A program made the position numbers and the translations under genes. The notes under the pieces are model-generated. The model ran no database searches and was not told the DNA's origin. It saw only the letters and a program-made list of their open reading frames with translations. This document shows, piece by piece, positions 52,295-60,997 of a stretch of DNA of 64,000 nt. Each line of letters opens with the position of its first letter. Within the stretch, counting starts at the first letter, position 1. Source of the DNA: an uncultured Lachnospiraceae bacterium (GTDB lineage Bacteria; Bacillota; Clostridia; Lachnospirales; Lachnospiraceae). The stretch is taken from positions 62,001 to 126,000 of the forward strand of contig CAJUFN010000006.1 in assembly GCA_910585545.1 (NCBI GenBank), read 5' to 3'.

Positions 52295-52343
52295 AACAGG
52301 AAGCATCGCTTTGATATCGCTCAAGTGATACTTCCTGTTTTAT
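52295..52343. terminator. Terminator between purC and degV
   Basis: AACAGGAAG-ATC-CTT against AAG-GAT-CTTCCTGTT with short mismatches and a GATATC-containing loop, then TTTATTT on the plus side. The genes converge, so it probably serves both. Confidence 0.82.
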
Positions 52344-52350
52344 TTCCCGA

Positions 52351-53217
52351 TTATTTTTTCCGAACCAATCCAATTCCCAGTGCTCCCGGTCCTAGATGAC
52401 ATCCAATACTCAAAGTAAGCACTCCATATAAGATTTCTTCTCCCGGAAACTCTTCCTCGAACTCTTTCTTCCACTGTGCTAACTCTTCCGGTTCCATGTA
52501 TGTATGAGCCATTCCAAGCAGCAATTCTCCATTTTCATGAAGTTCTTTGAATCTTCCTTCCAAATCTTTGTGAAGCGCTTTGCACATTGTCCGAAATGCC
52601 GCCTTCATGCCACGTACCTTTGCAAATGCATCCAGTTTTTCTTCTTGCAGATTTAACACCGGTTTAATATTCAGCACGCTTCCGATGGCTGCGCCTGCCG
52701 CAGTTATTCTGCCGCCCTTTTTCAGATACTCCAATGTATCTACTGCGATATAGATATTCGCATCCGCTGCTTCTTTCTCCAATGTTGTCTTAATATCAGC
52801 GCCGCTCATTCCCTGCTCTGCCATCTTAAGTGCGTCCAATACTGCCTGTACAAGTGTCACCGAAATACGCTTGTTATCAACTACATATACTTTTCCTTCG
52901 TAATCCCGTGCGAGTGTCATAGCACTGCCGCAAGAATTGCTAAGCCCACTCGACATTGGTATATACACAACCTCATCATATGTTTCCAACAATTCATCCC
53001 ACATATCGATCACACTTCCCGGTGATGGCAAAGAGGATGTAATTTCTGCACCTTCGGCTTGCTTTTTATAAAATTCTTCTGTAAAAATGTCAATTCCCTC
53101 ATAATAAGTCTTGCCATCTACAATAATCGGCATGGGAACGATATGAATACCAAGTTTATTTCCTTGCTCTGACAATATACCGCAGTTACTGTCTGTCATT
53201 ATGGCTATTTTACACAT
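52351..53217 (-). CDS. DegV-family fatty-acid-binding protein
   Basis: A 288-residue DegV protein (fatty-acid-binding, FakB-like). KIAIMTDSNCGI at the N-terminus and the IPMSSGLSNSCGSA loop that binds the carboxylate are present; GSVLNIKPVL is a further family block. FakB proteins hand fatty acids to FakA kinase, but no fakA is here. The ATG at 53,217 (MCKIAIMTDSN) has an AAAGGAAG site; the longer frame upstream is not needed. Its promoter is overlapped by a 20-bp perfect palindrome shared with a divergent TetR gene. Confidence 0.9.
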   Translation of the reverse strand: MCKIAIMTDSNCGILSEQGNKLGIHIVPMPIIVDGKTYYEGIDIFTEEFYKKQAEGAEITSSLPSPGSVIDMWDELLETYDEVVYIPMSSGLSNSCGSAMTLARDYEGKVYVVDNKRISVTLVQAVLDALKMAEQGMSGADIKTTLEKEAADANIYIAVDTLEYLKKGGRITAAGAAIGSVLNIKPVLNLQEEKLDAFAKVRGMKAAFRTMCKALHKDLEGRFKELHENGELLLGMAHTYMEPEELAQWKKEFEEEFPGEEILYGVLTLSIGCHLGPGALGIGLVRKK

Positions 53218-53269
53218 ATATTTCTTCCTTTCCAATCTCTCCAAATCCAAACTTAACAGATTGACCATT

Positions 53270-53289
53270 ATTTTAACACGTGTTAAAAT
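53270..53289. promoter_or_regulatory. Perfect 20-bp palindrome, probable TetR operator
   Basis: ATTTTAACACGTGTTAAAAT with no mismatch, in the divergent gap between degV and tetR. It overlaps the last two bases of the degV -10 and covers its start of transcription, so binding would block degV. Confidence 0.85.
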
Positions 53290-53316
53290 TATAGCAATTG
53301 CAATATACAATAACAA
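53288..53316 (-). promoter_or_regulatory. degV promoter
   Basis: TTGTTA (53,316-53,311), 17 bp, TATAAT (53,293-53,288) on the minus strand, touching the operator palindrome. Confidence 0.7.
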
Positions 53317-53373
53317 TTTACAATATTTCATTTTTGTCAGTTAATTATACAGATTGGAGAAACTGTAAAATAT

Positions 53374-53958
53374 ATGGAAGATAAACGAATCCGCAAAACA
53401 AAGAAAAACTTAAAATCAACTCTGATTCTAATGTTAAACGAGATGTCTTTTGAAAGCATTTCTATCACAGAGCTTTGCAAACGCGCAGATATCAGCAGGA
53501 TTACTTTCTATACCCATTATAGTGATAAATATGCTTTGATTGATGACATCTTTCTTGACATGATCCATACCGGAACCGAAATTCACCATCACCTGCAGAC
53601 AGAGAATAATCCGCAGCATCTCCTGGTTCAAAGTTACTGTAATGTTCTTCACTGCATCATGGAGCTGTACTATAGCAACTATGACTTTTTCCGTCACACA
53701 AAACCGGAGAAAAATCCATATCTGGCTTTTTCTTTCTACAATCACGTTCTAAAAACCATAGAAAATTATACGACAAAGAAAACCCAGAATTTTAGACTGA
53801 AGTACTCTGCAAAAAAAATTGCAGGTTTCTTATGCTATGGTATGGTTGGTTTTATTAACGAAAGTCATTCCGAAAATGTACCGTTGGAACAGATTAAAAA
53901 AGAAGCGACCAGCCTTCTGACTGGTCTTCTTGCCTCTGATATATTAGTGGAAACCTGA
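53374..53958 (+). CDS. TetR-family regulator, divergent from degV
   Basis: A 194-residue regulator. The N-terminal helix-turn-helix reads ISITELCKRADISRITFYTHYSDKYALI (residues about 27-55). The C-terminal ligand domain is helical and not recognised further; the layout resembles the TetR/AcrR proteins with the YYSNYDFFRH-type core seen in clostridia. It is divergent from degV, with a perfect palindrome between them, so it probably senses a fatty acid or lipid-type compound and controls degV. That is inference from position. Confidence 0.87.
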   Translation: MEDKRIRKTKKNLKSTLILMLNEMSFESISITELCKRADISRITFYTHYSDKYALIDDIFLDMIHTGTEIHHHLQTENNPQHLLVQSYCNVLHCIMELYYSNYDFFRHTKPEKNPYLAFSFYNHVLKTIENYTTKKTQNFRLKYSAKKIAGFLCYGMVGFINESHSENVPLEQIKKEATSLLTGLLASDILVET

Positions 53959-53988
53959 TCCAATCGACTATCAAACCATTTCTTTGCT

Positions 53989-55764
53989 TTAAATGACATG
54001 ATATTCTTTCAGCAGTTTCTCAATATCTGTGTTTTTAATCATGTGAAGCGCTTTCCCAACAGCAAGCTTCTCTTTAAATCCAAGCTTCATTTCGGTCAGC
54101 GGCGCTCCGTCACGTAATTTAACGGCAGCATTGAGCAAATCCCTCACATCATACGTGCTGCCCCAGACTTCCGGTACTCCACGGTCAACATCAAGCAACG
54201 TATAGACCGCTTCCATACCTGTACGCATCGAGTACTCGGTTGTGAAAATAGTATCTCGTTCTGTCTCCGCGAATTGTCCGATAAAGGCAAAGTTTACAGC
54301 TTTATCCGGAACAATCTTTGGACGGTCTGTATCATTACGCGGCATAAAGAAAGCATCGATATAAGGCATCATAACAGGAACTGTATTGGCACTGTTCTCT
54401 GCAAGTTCCTCAATCTCATTTTCCGGCACTCCGATATGGTACAGCCATTCCATACAGATTTCCTTTCCGGTACAGTCTCTCATAGGCTTTTTAATATAAT
54501 CGCCCGGTCTGTCATTAAACAACGCATAGACCCATACAAGACAATGATCTTTTTTCTGAGAACGAAACTGCGGCTGACGGTTGATCGTCCAGCTTAATAA
54601 CCAGCTGGAATCTTTTACCGTAACGATACCTCCGGTAACCACTTTCCCGGTAAATGGATCCCGCTTGCAGATATTAGTAATGTATGGGATGATTCTCTGA
54701 TCCAATGTCTCTACCGTGGCGCTCATCCAATTACATAATTCACTATCGTAACAGAATTTATTCGGATTACCAAAATCAGGACTTTGGACAGCAATACGTC
54801 TCCACATATCCCAGCCCCCGCCAGGTTTGATTTCCGGATTATAAGGAGCCGGAGTATTCTGAGAGCCCATCGCAGAATTTTCTACACATCCGCCATTCGT
54901 AATAAACACCAAATCATTCTCGGTAAGATCAACAAAACGGGTTTCATTATTCACGAGAAGCTCGATTCTGGTTGCCTGCTTTTTATCCGGTTCAATATCA
55001 AATTCCACATTAACAACCTTCGTATTATAATGGAATACTACACCGGCGTTTTCCAAATATTTTACCATTGGAAGAATCATGCTCTCATACTGATTGTATT
55101 TCGTAAATCGCAATGCCGTGAAATCAGGGAGCCCTCCGATATGATGGATATATCTTTTAATATATCGTTTCATTTCCAAAGCGCTGTGCCAATTCTCAAA
55201 TGCAAACATGGTGCGCCAGTATAACCAGAAATTTGACTCAAATACCTCATCATCAAAATATTCATCAATACGTTTATCATATAATTCTTCATCCGGAGTA
55301 AAAAACAGTCTCATAATTTCCATCTGTGCTTTATCCGATACTTCAAATTTCTTATCCGTATGCGCGTCCTGACCGCAGTTGACTGTAGCACGGCAAAGAG
55401 AATAATTCGGATCCTCTTTGTTAAGCCAATAATATTCGTCCAGTACACTGACGCCTTCCGTTTCAATAGATGGAATCGAGCGGAATAAATCCCACATCAC
55501 TTCAAAGTGATTATCCATTTCACGCCCTCCGCGCATCACATATCCAACTCCCGGGTATTCAAATCCATCGCATGCTCCGCCTGGAATCGAATCTTTTTCA
55601 AAAATGTGAATATGATCACCGCGCATCTGTCCGTCACGTACAAGATAACATGCTGCTGTAAGAGCTGCCAGTCCTGTACCAATAATATAAGCAGACTTGT
55701 GGTCTACTCCCTCTGGTTTTTTAGGATGAGCAAATGCCTCGTAGTTTCCGCTTGAATAATACAT
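53989..55764 (-). CDS. ohyA: Oleate hydratase (FAD-dependent, MCRA family)
   Basis: A 591-residue enzyme that adds water to the cis-9 double bond of oleate and similar fatty acids to give 10-hydroxy acids; FAD is structural. The nucleotide loop is AYIIGTGLAALTAACYLVRDG, then GGACDGFEYPGVGYVMRGGREMDNHFE and YWRTMFAFENWHSALE. The full length matches family members. The ATG at 55,764 (MYYSSGNYEAF) has GGGAGG at 7 nt. It lies downstream of a TetR gene with its own TTGTGA-17-TATAAT promoter, and the pair looks like a fatty-acid stress response unit. Confidence 0.95.
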   Translation of the reverse strand: MYYSSGNYEAFAHPKKPEGVDHKSAYIIGTGLAALTAACYLVRDGQMRGDHIHIFEKDSIPGGACDGFEYPGVGYVMRGGREMDNHFEVMWDLFRSIPSIETEGVSVLDEYYWLNKEDPNYSLCRATVNCGQDAHTDKKFEVSDKAQMEIMRLFFTPDEELYDKRIDEYFDDEVFESNFWLYWRTMFAFENWHSALEMKRYIKRYIHHIGGLPDFTALRFTKYNQYESMILPMVKYLENAGVVFHYNTKVVNVEFDIEPDKKQATRIELLVNNETRFVDLTENDLVFITNGGCVENSAMGSQNTPAPYNPEIKPGGGWDMWRRIAVQSPDFGNPNKFCYDSELCNWMSATVETLDQRIIPYITNICKRDPFTGKVVTGGIVTVKDSSWLLSWTINRQPQFRSQKKDHCLVWVYALFNDRPGDYIKKPMRDCTGKEICMEWLYHIGVPENEIEELAENSANTVPVMMPYIDAFFMPRNDTDRPKIVPDKAVNFAFIGQFAETERDTIFTTEYSMRTGMEAVYTLLDVDRGVPEVWGSTYDVRDLLNAAVKLRDGAPLTEMKLGFKEKLAVGKALHMIKNTDIEKLLKEYHVI

Positions 55765-55817
55765 AATCATACCTCCCAAAAATCTATTTGTTATATATGT
55801 TTTTCGAATACACCTAG

Positions 55818-55846
55818 ATTATACGTCCAACGAAAACTACTCACAA
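55818..55846 (-). promoter_or_regulatory. ohyA promoter
   Basis: TTGTGA (55,846-55,841), 17 bp, TATAAT (55,823-55,818) on the minus strand. A palindrome TATCGAAA-T-TTTCGATA (55,865-55,881) lies 18 bp upstream of the -35 and could be a TetR site. Confidence 0.7.
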
Positions 55847-55864
55847 TCAACAGAACAGCCCCAT

Positions 55865-55881
55865 TATCGAAATTTTCGATA
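55865..55881. promoter_or_regulatory. TATCGAAA palindrome upstream of ohyA
   Basis: 8-bp arms TATCGAAA/TTTCGATA around one central base, in the gap between tetR and ohyA. No T-run follows, so an operator is more likely than a terminator. Confidence 0.55.
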
Positions 55882-55917
55882 GCAGAGCTGCATTGTTGCT
55901 TTTTTCGACAAATCCTG

Positions 55918-56499
55918 TTATTTGTTGATATTTTCATATACTTTATCCGTACGGCATTTTTCAAGCATACGGACCACATCTCCTTCTATGAGGCGGCTCA
56001 ATCTTAAAATCATCTTTTCCGGGGACGGTTTCATATCCTGGCGTATCCAATCCAGCATCATTCCCACAAAAGCAAACTTATAGAAATCAGCAATAAACTT
56101 TTTATCATCCTCTCTGACATGCATCCCTTGCGCACATTCTTCCACAACATTTATAATTAATTGATAAACCACTCGATACAGATATTGAATGATCTGCTCC
56201 TGACTCACATGCCGATAAACATTCAAGATAAACGGTTTATTCGCTTCTACTGCGTGAAAGATATTGAGAAATCCCTGCTCCCATGTTTCATATGTAGTAT
56301 TCCCCTTCGCAGCTTTATGTGCATCTTCCTCACAGGACCACTCGATCAAATCAAAAATATCTTTAAAATGATAATAGAAAGTGGCACGATTCACACCGCA
56401 TTCTTCTGTAATATCGTTGATTGTGATCTTCGTGACCGGCTTTTCTAATAACAATTTTTTTAAGGATGCTTCCAATGCTCTTTTTGTTATATCTGACAT
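55918..56499 (-). CDS. TetR-family regulator upstream of ohyA
   Basis: A 193-residue regulator. The helix-turn-helix (ITINDITEECGVNRATFYYHFKDIFDL, about residues 22-48) and the WEQGFLNIFHAVEANKPFILNVYRHVS core resemble the DhaS/TetR_C_8 group. It is co-directional with ohyA, 138 bp upstream, and may respond to unsaturated fatty acids, which ohyA detoxifies. An AGGAGG site precedes the ATG. Confidence 0.86.
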   Translation of the reverse strand: MSDITKRALEASLKKLLLEKPVTKITINDITEECGVNRATFYYHFKDIFDLIEWSCEEDAHKAAKGNTTYETWEQGFLNIFHAVEANKPFILNVYRHVSQEQIIQYLYRVVYQLIINVVEECAQGMHVREDDKKFIADFYKFAFVGMMLDWIRQDMKPSPEKMILRLSRLIEGDVVRMLEKCRTDKVYENINK

Positions 56500-56514
56500 T
56501 TATATTTCCTCCTA

Positions 56515-56880
56515 TCATAACACATGAACTATTTCATCCTTTCTCGCATCTCCGTTTTGGGCAATTAAATAACATGCATAACGTGTCAGCACATATTCTT
56601 TAATACCTCTTTCTGCATTTTTAGCCAATTTTATCATTTTCGTGATACCACGAAAATGGTCTTCAACTTCCCCGCCTGCATTCTCACAGGATATCGTTGC
56701 TTTTTTTACAATCAGTTCAAAATTTTCCCATCTGGCGTATCCCAACAGAGGTTGCAATTCTCTTGCGTACCAAAATTCAATTTCTTCTTCTGATGTATGA
56801 ATATATCATCAAAAAGCTTTTTTAATCTACCAACCGTCACTCCTACTTCTTCTAATTTTTTACTCTTCTTGTTTGGGAGA
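56515..56880 (-). pseudogene. Decayed dinD (DNA-damage-inducible protein D) fragment
   Basis: The intact stretch 56,515-56,757 reads LQPLLGYARWENFELIVKKA, SCENAGGEVEDHF and VLTRYACYLIAQNGD, a clear DinD/BRO-N-type match. Upstream, the frame continues as IHTSEEEIEFWYARE only after a shift: GATATATTC instead of GATATTC (two extra bases near 56,802) breaks the frame. Further upstream the peptide KKLEEVGVTVGRLKKLFDD is visible after an AGGAGG site but has no start codon. The C-terminal half of DinD (about 280 residues in full) is missing; the remnant ends at VHVL next to tetR. Confidence 0.8.
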
Positions 56881-56891
56881 TACCTCCTTTA

Positions 56892-58316
56892 TTATGCTTT
56901 TATATACCTTTGCTTAGAGCTTTTAGGCTTATCTGGTAATGTCATTTTTAATTTACCCGCACTCAAAAGCGGTGCTACTAGATTAATCATCGTATAAGTA
57001 CGAGATTTTCCCGTAAATTCAATTAATTCGGCCCTTGATCTAGGTATTAAACAAAAATCTAAAATCGCTTTTTCTGATGTTTTATTTTCTTTATAACAGT
57101 CATTCTTCATAACAACTTTAAACTCTCCATGAACAACTGAAAAAATTGGCACAGGCAACCCTGCTTGAATAAACTCTGATCGCATTGTTGGAATCCCAGA
57201 ATAACGATTTTCAGTAATTTTCAATAGTTCTAACATATTGGCAAGTGCAGCATTTCTTGTCTCCGGATGTACCTTACCTAACGCGTCAATAGAAATCTTT
57301 CCATATAATCCGCCGCTATTGATAACTTCCATACGATCTCGATACATTTCAATACGAATCGGTGTATTTTCCGTATGCAGACTATAATCGCGATGCACTA
57401 ATGCATTTAAAATTGCTTCTCTAACTGCTTTAATTGGATATTCCGGTTTATCCTTTCTCTTCCCATTATCATCTATAATAGTCTTAGTTCGACTATTCTT
57501 TCGTACAAATTCAACTGCTTCTTCCAACATATCCGGTATTGCACCTGTAATCCGCTTGTTATCAATGAAGCGTTCTCCACTTTCTCCTACTGTTCCCATC
57601 TCCGTTCCGGGTAAACATACTGCAGTAATACAGAGCTGCGGAAAATATGTCTGAGGATATTTAGAAAACGTCATTATCCCAGCCAATGTAGGAACATTAC
57701 ATGCCGTAACTGCCATCAATTCCAAAATTTCTTCATTCGATACATTTTCCGAAAGATTTCTTCTCTCCCGTTTTACCATAGTCAAATAATCATTTAAACG
57801 CTTTTCATCCAAAAGCTGTAATTTTGCTTCATCTACTGTACGAATATCATCACGAATTCTTTTACGAAAAGCCTCGTAACTATACACCTCATATTCACTC
57901 ATTGGCTCATCAGATTCCCCGACACGAATATAAGAACCTTTGATTCTACCAACGCCTTTATAAAACACTGGTCTTTCGGTAATATCTACACCCGGAATTT
58001 CAGCAGATACAATCACTTTACCTTCAATGTCACAAACCGTAAATAAAGCTCTTACCATTGGCTCCATCTGTTTGCACTGCTCTGTTACCTTCTTTTGTAA
58101 ATCCTGCGGATTATAAACTCCTTTTATTTTATACTTATCATTTTCATCAACACCAAAAATAATAATACCGCCTTCATCTTGGTTCGAAAACGAAGAAAGT
58201 GTATCATATAATCTGGTTGGACAACCTTTTTCAGCAGACTTTAATTCAACTGTTTGTTTTTCTGTTTTCAACTTCTGTATATCAAAAACCAATTTTTTCA
58301 ATGCTTCTGCTTGCAT
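56892..58316 (-). CDS. AlbA_2/Schlafen-type ATP-binding regulator (RecG-like C-terminus)
   Basis: A 474-residue protein with an N-terminal AlbA_2 (divergent AAA_4) domain of about 130 residues (ELKSAEKGCPTRLYDTLSSF, IIIFGVDENDKYKIKGV) and a GHKL-type ATP-binding block (AVREAILNALVHRDYS, near residue 310). The C-terminal winged helix has the SRAELIEFTGKSRTYTMINLV pattern. Proteins of this layout are taken to be DNA-binding regulators or parts of defence or stress systems, but the mode of action is not settled. The ATG at 58,316 has AGGGG at 7 nt. Its promoter is flanked by three TTTGATAACT repeats. Confidence 0.82.
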   Translation of the reverse strand: MQAEALKKLVFDIQKLKTEKQTVELKSAEKGCPTRLYDTLSSFSNQDEGGIIIFGVDENDKYKIKGVYNPQDLQKKVTEQCKQMEPMVRALFTVCDIEGKVIVSAEIPGVDITERPVFYKGVGRIKGSYIRVGESDEPMSEYEVYSYEAFRKRIRDDIRTVDEAKLQLLDEKRLNDYLTMVKRERRNLSENVSNEEILELMAVTACNVPTLAGIMTFSKYPQTYFPQLCITAVCLPGTEMGTVGESGERFIDNKRITGAIPDMLEEAVEFVRKNSRTKTIIDDNGKRKDKPEYPIKAVREAILNALVHRDYSLHTENTPIRIEMYRDRMEVINSGGLYGKISIDALGKVHPETRNAALANMLELLKITENRYSGIPTMRSEFIQAGLPVPIFSVVHGEFKVVMKNDCYKENKTSEKAILDFCLIPRSRAELIEFTGKSRTYTMINLVAPLLSAGKLKMTLPDKPKSSKQRYIKA

Positions 58317-58346
58317 AATCAAACCCCTTTCAGATAATATATTCTA

Positions 58347-58375
58347 ATTATATCTTCTAGTATATCTCAAATCAA
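58347..58375 (-). promoter_or_regulatory. Promoter of the AlbA_2 gene
   Basis: TTGATT (58,375-58,370), 17 bp, TATAAT (58,352-58,347) on the minus strand. The nearest repeat begins 4 bp upstream of the -35. Confidence 0.8.
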
Positions 58376-58379
58376 TAAA

Positions 58380-58439
58380 TTTGATAACTACAAATCAAGT
58401 TTGATAACTTTTTTCTCTTTTTGATAACTTGTTATCAAA
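58380..58439. repeat. TTTGATAACT repeats at exact 20-bp spacing plus an inverted copy
   Basis: Direct copies at 58,380-58,389, 58,400-58,409 and 58,420-58,429, with an inverted GTTATCAAA at 58,431-58,439 that makes the last copy a palindrome. The spacing is two helical turns, so all copies face one side of DNA. They sit upstream of the AlbA_2 promoter. Confidence 0.9.
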
Positions 58440-58455
58440 CTTTTTTCTCTTATCC

Positions 58456-60189
58456 TCATATAGGTAAACTATCCCTCACGCACAGTGCCCCATATCCTAC
58501 CTGCGGATTCGGATACTCTGTAAATCCCGGCAATGGCCTCGCCCCACGTCTTAGGTAAGCTTTCATCTTCTCTCCATATAAAAATCTGTCATTACCTTCT
58601 ACGATGCCCCACTCCATCAAAAGCGCCGCTGCCCCTGTCACAAAAGGCGTGGCAAATGATGTTCCGCTAAGGACTGCTGTTTTTCCTCCGGGCGCAACTG
58701 TCATCACATCGACTCCCGGTGCCACAAGATCCGGTTTCGTCATTTCCACATATCGTGTATATCCTCTGCCGGAAAATTCTGCATATGCAAGCGTTGTCGC
58801 ATCATATGCGCCCACGGAAATCACCTGACTCGCTGTCGAGGGAATCGTCAGCGTTGTCCGTTCACTCGGATACAAAAATCCGGTTCCCACATTTACCGTA
58901 CTACTTCCCGGAAACCACATCTCATAACTCCCACTGACAATTTTCCCTGCCACGAGTTCTATCTTCCACACCCCTTCTGTCAGATACGTTTCTGTCGGAA
59001 TAAATGACAGATAAATTTCCTGTGCCACACTATACGGACTTGGTTTCCCATAATACAAAAGAATCTCTGTTCCTTCGAGCCGAAAGCGCTGCGAACCAAG
59101 CACTTCCTGTATCGGACCGACACGAACTCCCGCCGGCGATACAAGTGAAATCGATATCTCATCCACATATTCTTTCCATATCTGTATATTTGTCGCTGCT
59201 TGATTTTTTTGTATCGTAAACGGTACCACCGTCTCCGTATACTCTGTCACTGTCCCTGAAGTATGTCCGGAGGTCGTTGCCTCGTTACCTGTTCCCACAC
59301 AGATAACATTCTTCCATCTTCCTGCCACCTCATCCAGAAAGCGTTCCATCAGTGACGTTCCGTCATGAGAGCCATAAGAATTCCCGAAACTGATATTAAT
59401 CGCTACCGGAATCTGCCATTCTATCGCCTTTCGCACTACATAATCCGCTGCCTGCATAAGCTCAGTCGTCTTGGGAAAATTTCCCTGCCTCGGATTTCCA
59501 AGCTTTACCACGATAATTTCACTTTCATACGCCACACCTCGCAGATTCCCCTCTACTCCTCGGCCATTTCCAGCCGCAATTGCCGCTACCGAAGTTCCAT
59601 GTCCCGACACATCCACGCTTGGGACAATCGCCCGCTGTTCTGCCGGAGTATCTTTTTGTAACGCCTCATCTATCTGTTCTTTCGTATATTCTGTTCCAAT
59701 TGCATATCCCTGCGGCGGATTTCCTGGTATCGTCTGATCCCAGATGGCACGTATTCTCGTTGTTCCATCTGCATTTTTGAAAATCGGACTGGCATAATCG
59801 ATTCCTGAATCCAAAATTGCAACTAACACTCCTTTTCCCGATAAAAAAAAGGGAGACGCTTGTACCGAATTGATACACGACTCCCTCTTTCCATTTGTAA
59901 TCTCAAAATATAGCAGCTTTGGCTTTTCTATATATTCTACCGCATCCAGTCTTTCGAATCTTTCCAGATTCTCCTCCCGAATGGTAATAATAGCGTAGCC
60001 ACTTTGTAATTCCACAATCGACTCAGTCAGTTCTCGTATCGTTTCAAGCGTTCCCGTATATTTTACGATCAATTCCCAGATTTGCCCTTCCGGTTCAAAT
60101 CCAATTTCTAATTCCGGTGCTTTCTCCCGTTCTCTTTCCGTTGCATCTAAGGCAAGATTCAAAAGATTCTCTGCTTTCTGGCTATTCAA
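58456..60189 (-). CDS. S8 subtilisin-like serine protease, Csp germination-protease-like
   Basis: A 577-residue S8 peptidase without a signal peptide. The catalytic triad is complete: Asp in AILDSGIDYA (about 125), His in SGHGTSVAAIAAG (about 192) and Ser in GTSFATPFVTGAA (about 513). An insert between His and Ser of about 180 residues (including VVPFTIQKNQAATNIQIWKEY) forms a beta jelly-roll like that of CspB. CspB-type proteases in Clostridia activate the cortex hydrolase SleC during germination. An N-terminal prodomain-like region (1-100) is present. The start is a TTG with an AAGGA site at 7 nt. A sleC gene is not in the window. Confidence 0.85.
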   Translation of the reverse strand: MNSQKAENLLNLALDATEREREKAPELEIGFEPEGQIWELIVKYTGTLETIRELTESIVELQSGYAIITIREENLERFERLDAVEYIEKPKLLYFEITNGKRESCINSVQASPFFLSGKGVLVAILDSGIDYASPIFKNADGTTRIRAIWDQTIPGNPPQGYAIGTEYTKEQIDEALQKDTPAEQRAIVPSVDVSGHGTSVAAIAAGNGRGVEGNLRGVAYESEIIVVKLGNPRQGNFPKTTELMQAADYVVRKAIEWQIPVAINISFGNSYGSHDGTSLMERFLDEVAGRWKNVICVGTGNEATTSGHTSGTVTEYTETVVPFTIQKNQAATNIQIWKEYVDEISISLVSPAGVRVGPIQEVLGSQRFRLEGTEILLYYGKPSPYSVAQEIYLSFIPTETYLTEGVWKIELVAGKIVSGSYEMWFPGSSTVNVGTGFLYPSERTTLTIPSTASQVISVGAYDATTLAYAEFSGRGYTRYVEMTKPDLVAPGVDVMTVAPGGKTAVLSGTSFATPFVTGAAALLMEWGIVEGNDRFLYGEKMKAYLRRGARPLPGFTEYPNPQVGYGALCVRDSLPI

Positions 60190-60313
60190 TCCGCATTCCT
60201 TCTTTACTGCAAAGCGGGCAAAACCGCTTCTATTGTTACTTCATTATAAGCCAGATAACCCGATTTTATGTCTGATCAAAATACAAAGCATCTAATCCGC
60301 TGCACACTTATCT

Positions 60314-60958
60314 TCACTTCTCCAGCTTTGTTCGGAAAAACTGAATCAACGGACCATTAAAAAACGCATTCACAATCGTTCCTACTCCAACAATTTCCCA
60401 GACAGGATTATGTGCCGCCAAACAGAAACCAACACCAACAACCACTGCCGTCACATCAGAGAGTACTCTCGCGAAACGGAATGAGACTTTATCTTTTGTC
60501 ATTTTTGTAATGATAAACGCCACACTGTCATATGGTGCAACCCCAAGTCCTGCTACCATATACAGCGCACAACCCAAAGATGCCAATAACGTTCCCATAC
60601 ACAAAAACACAATTTTCAAAGCAAATCCTGCCTGCAGTCCAATCACATCAAGAATCAGCCAACACAGAAAATCCGCAATATATCCCACACAAACCATATT
60701 CACAACGGTTCCTAAACCAATATTCTCCCTGACTGTAAAAAACACAACAACCAAAATTGCCGTATTCATAATCAATTGCCATGTTCCGAAACTAAGTCCC
60801 AAAAATCCGCTGATGCCAAGATTCATACAGCTGAATGCATCTACTCCAAACAAGCTGATTCGATAGAATGCCACACACATTCCGATTAATAAAATTCCAA
60901 AAATCATCTTCCCAATTCGCTCAGGACTGTTTTTCTTTGCAATTTTTTCTTTCATCAT
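60314..60958 (-). CDS. YczE/YitT-like integral membrane protein
   Basis: A 214-residue membrane protein with about five segments. GLSFGTWQLIMN near residue 60 and GLGVAPYDSVAFIITKMT near 145 are the blocks of the YczE/YyaS/YitT group. Members are widely spread but not well assigned. It lies 40 bp after the alpha-galactosidase gene and may be co-transcribed with it. No substrate is known. Confidence 0.85.
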   Translation of the reverse strand: MMKEKIAKKNSPERIGKMIFGILLIGMCVAFYRISLFGVDAFSCMNLGISGFLGLSFGTWQLIMNTAILVVVFFTVRENIGLGTVVNMVCVGYIADFLCWLILDVIGLQAGFALKIVFLCMGTLLASLGCALYMVAGLGVAPYDSVAFIITKMTKDKVSFRFARVLSDVTAVVVGVGFCLAAHNPVWEIVGVGTIVNAFFNGPLIQFFRTKLEK

Positions 60959-60997
60959 CTAATCGTATCCTCTCTTATATCTCGAACCTAGTTCATA

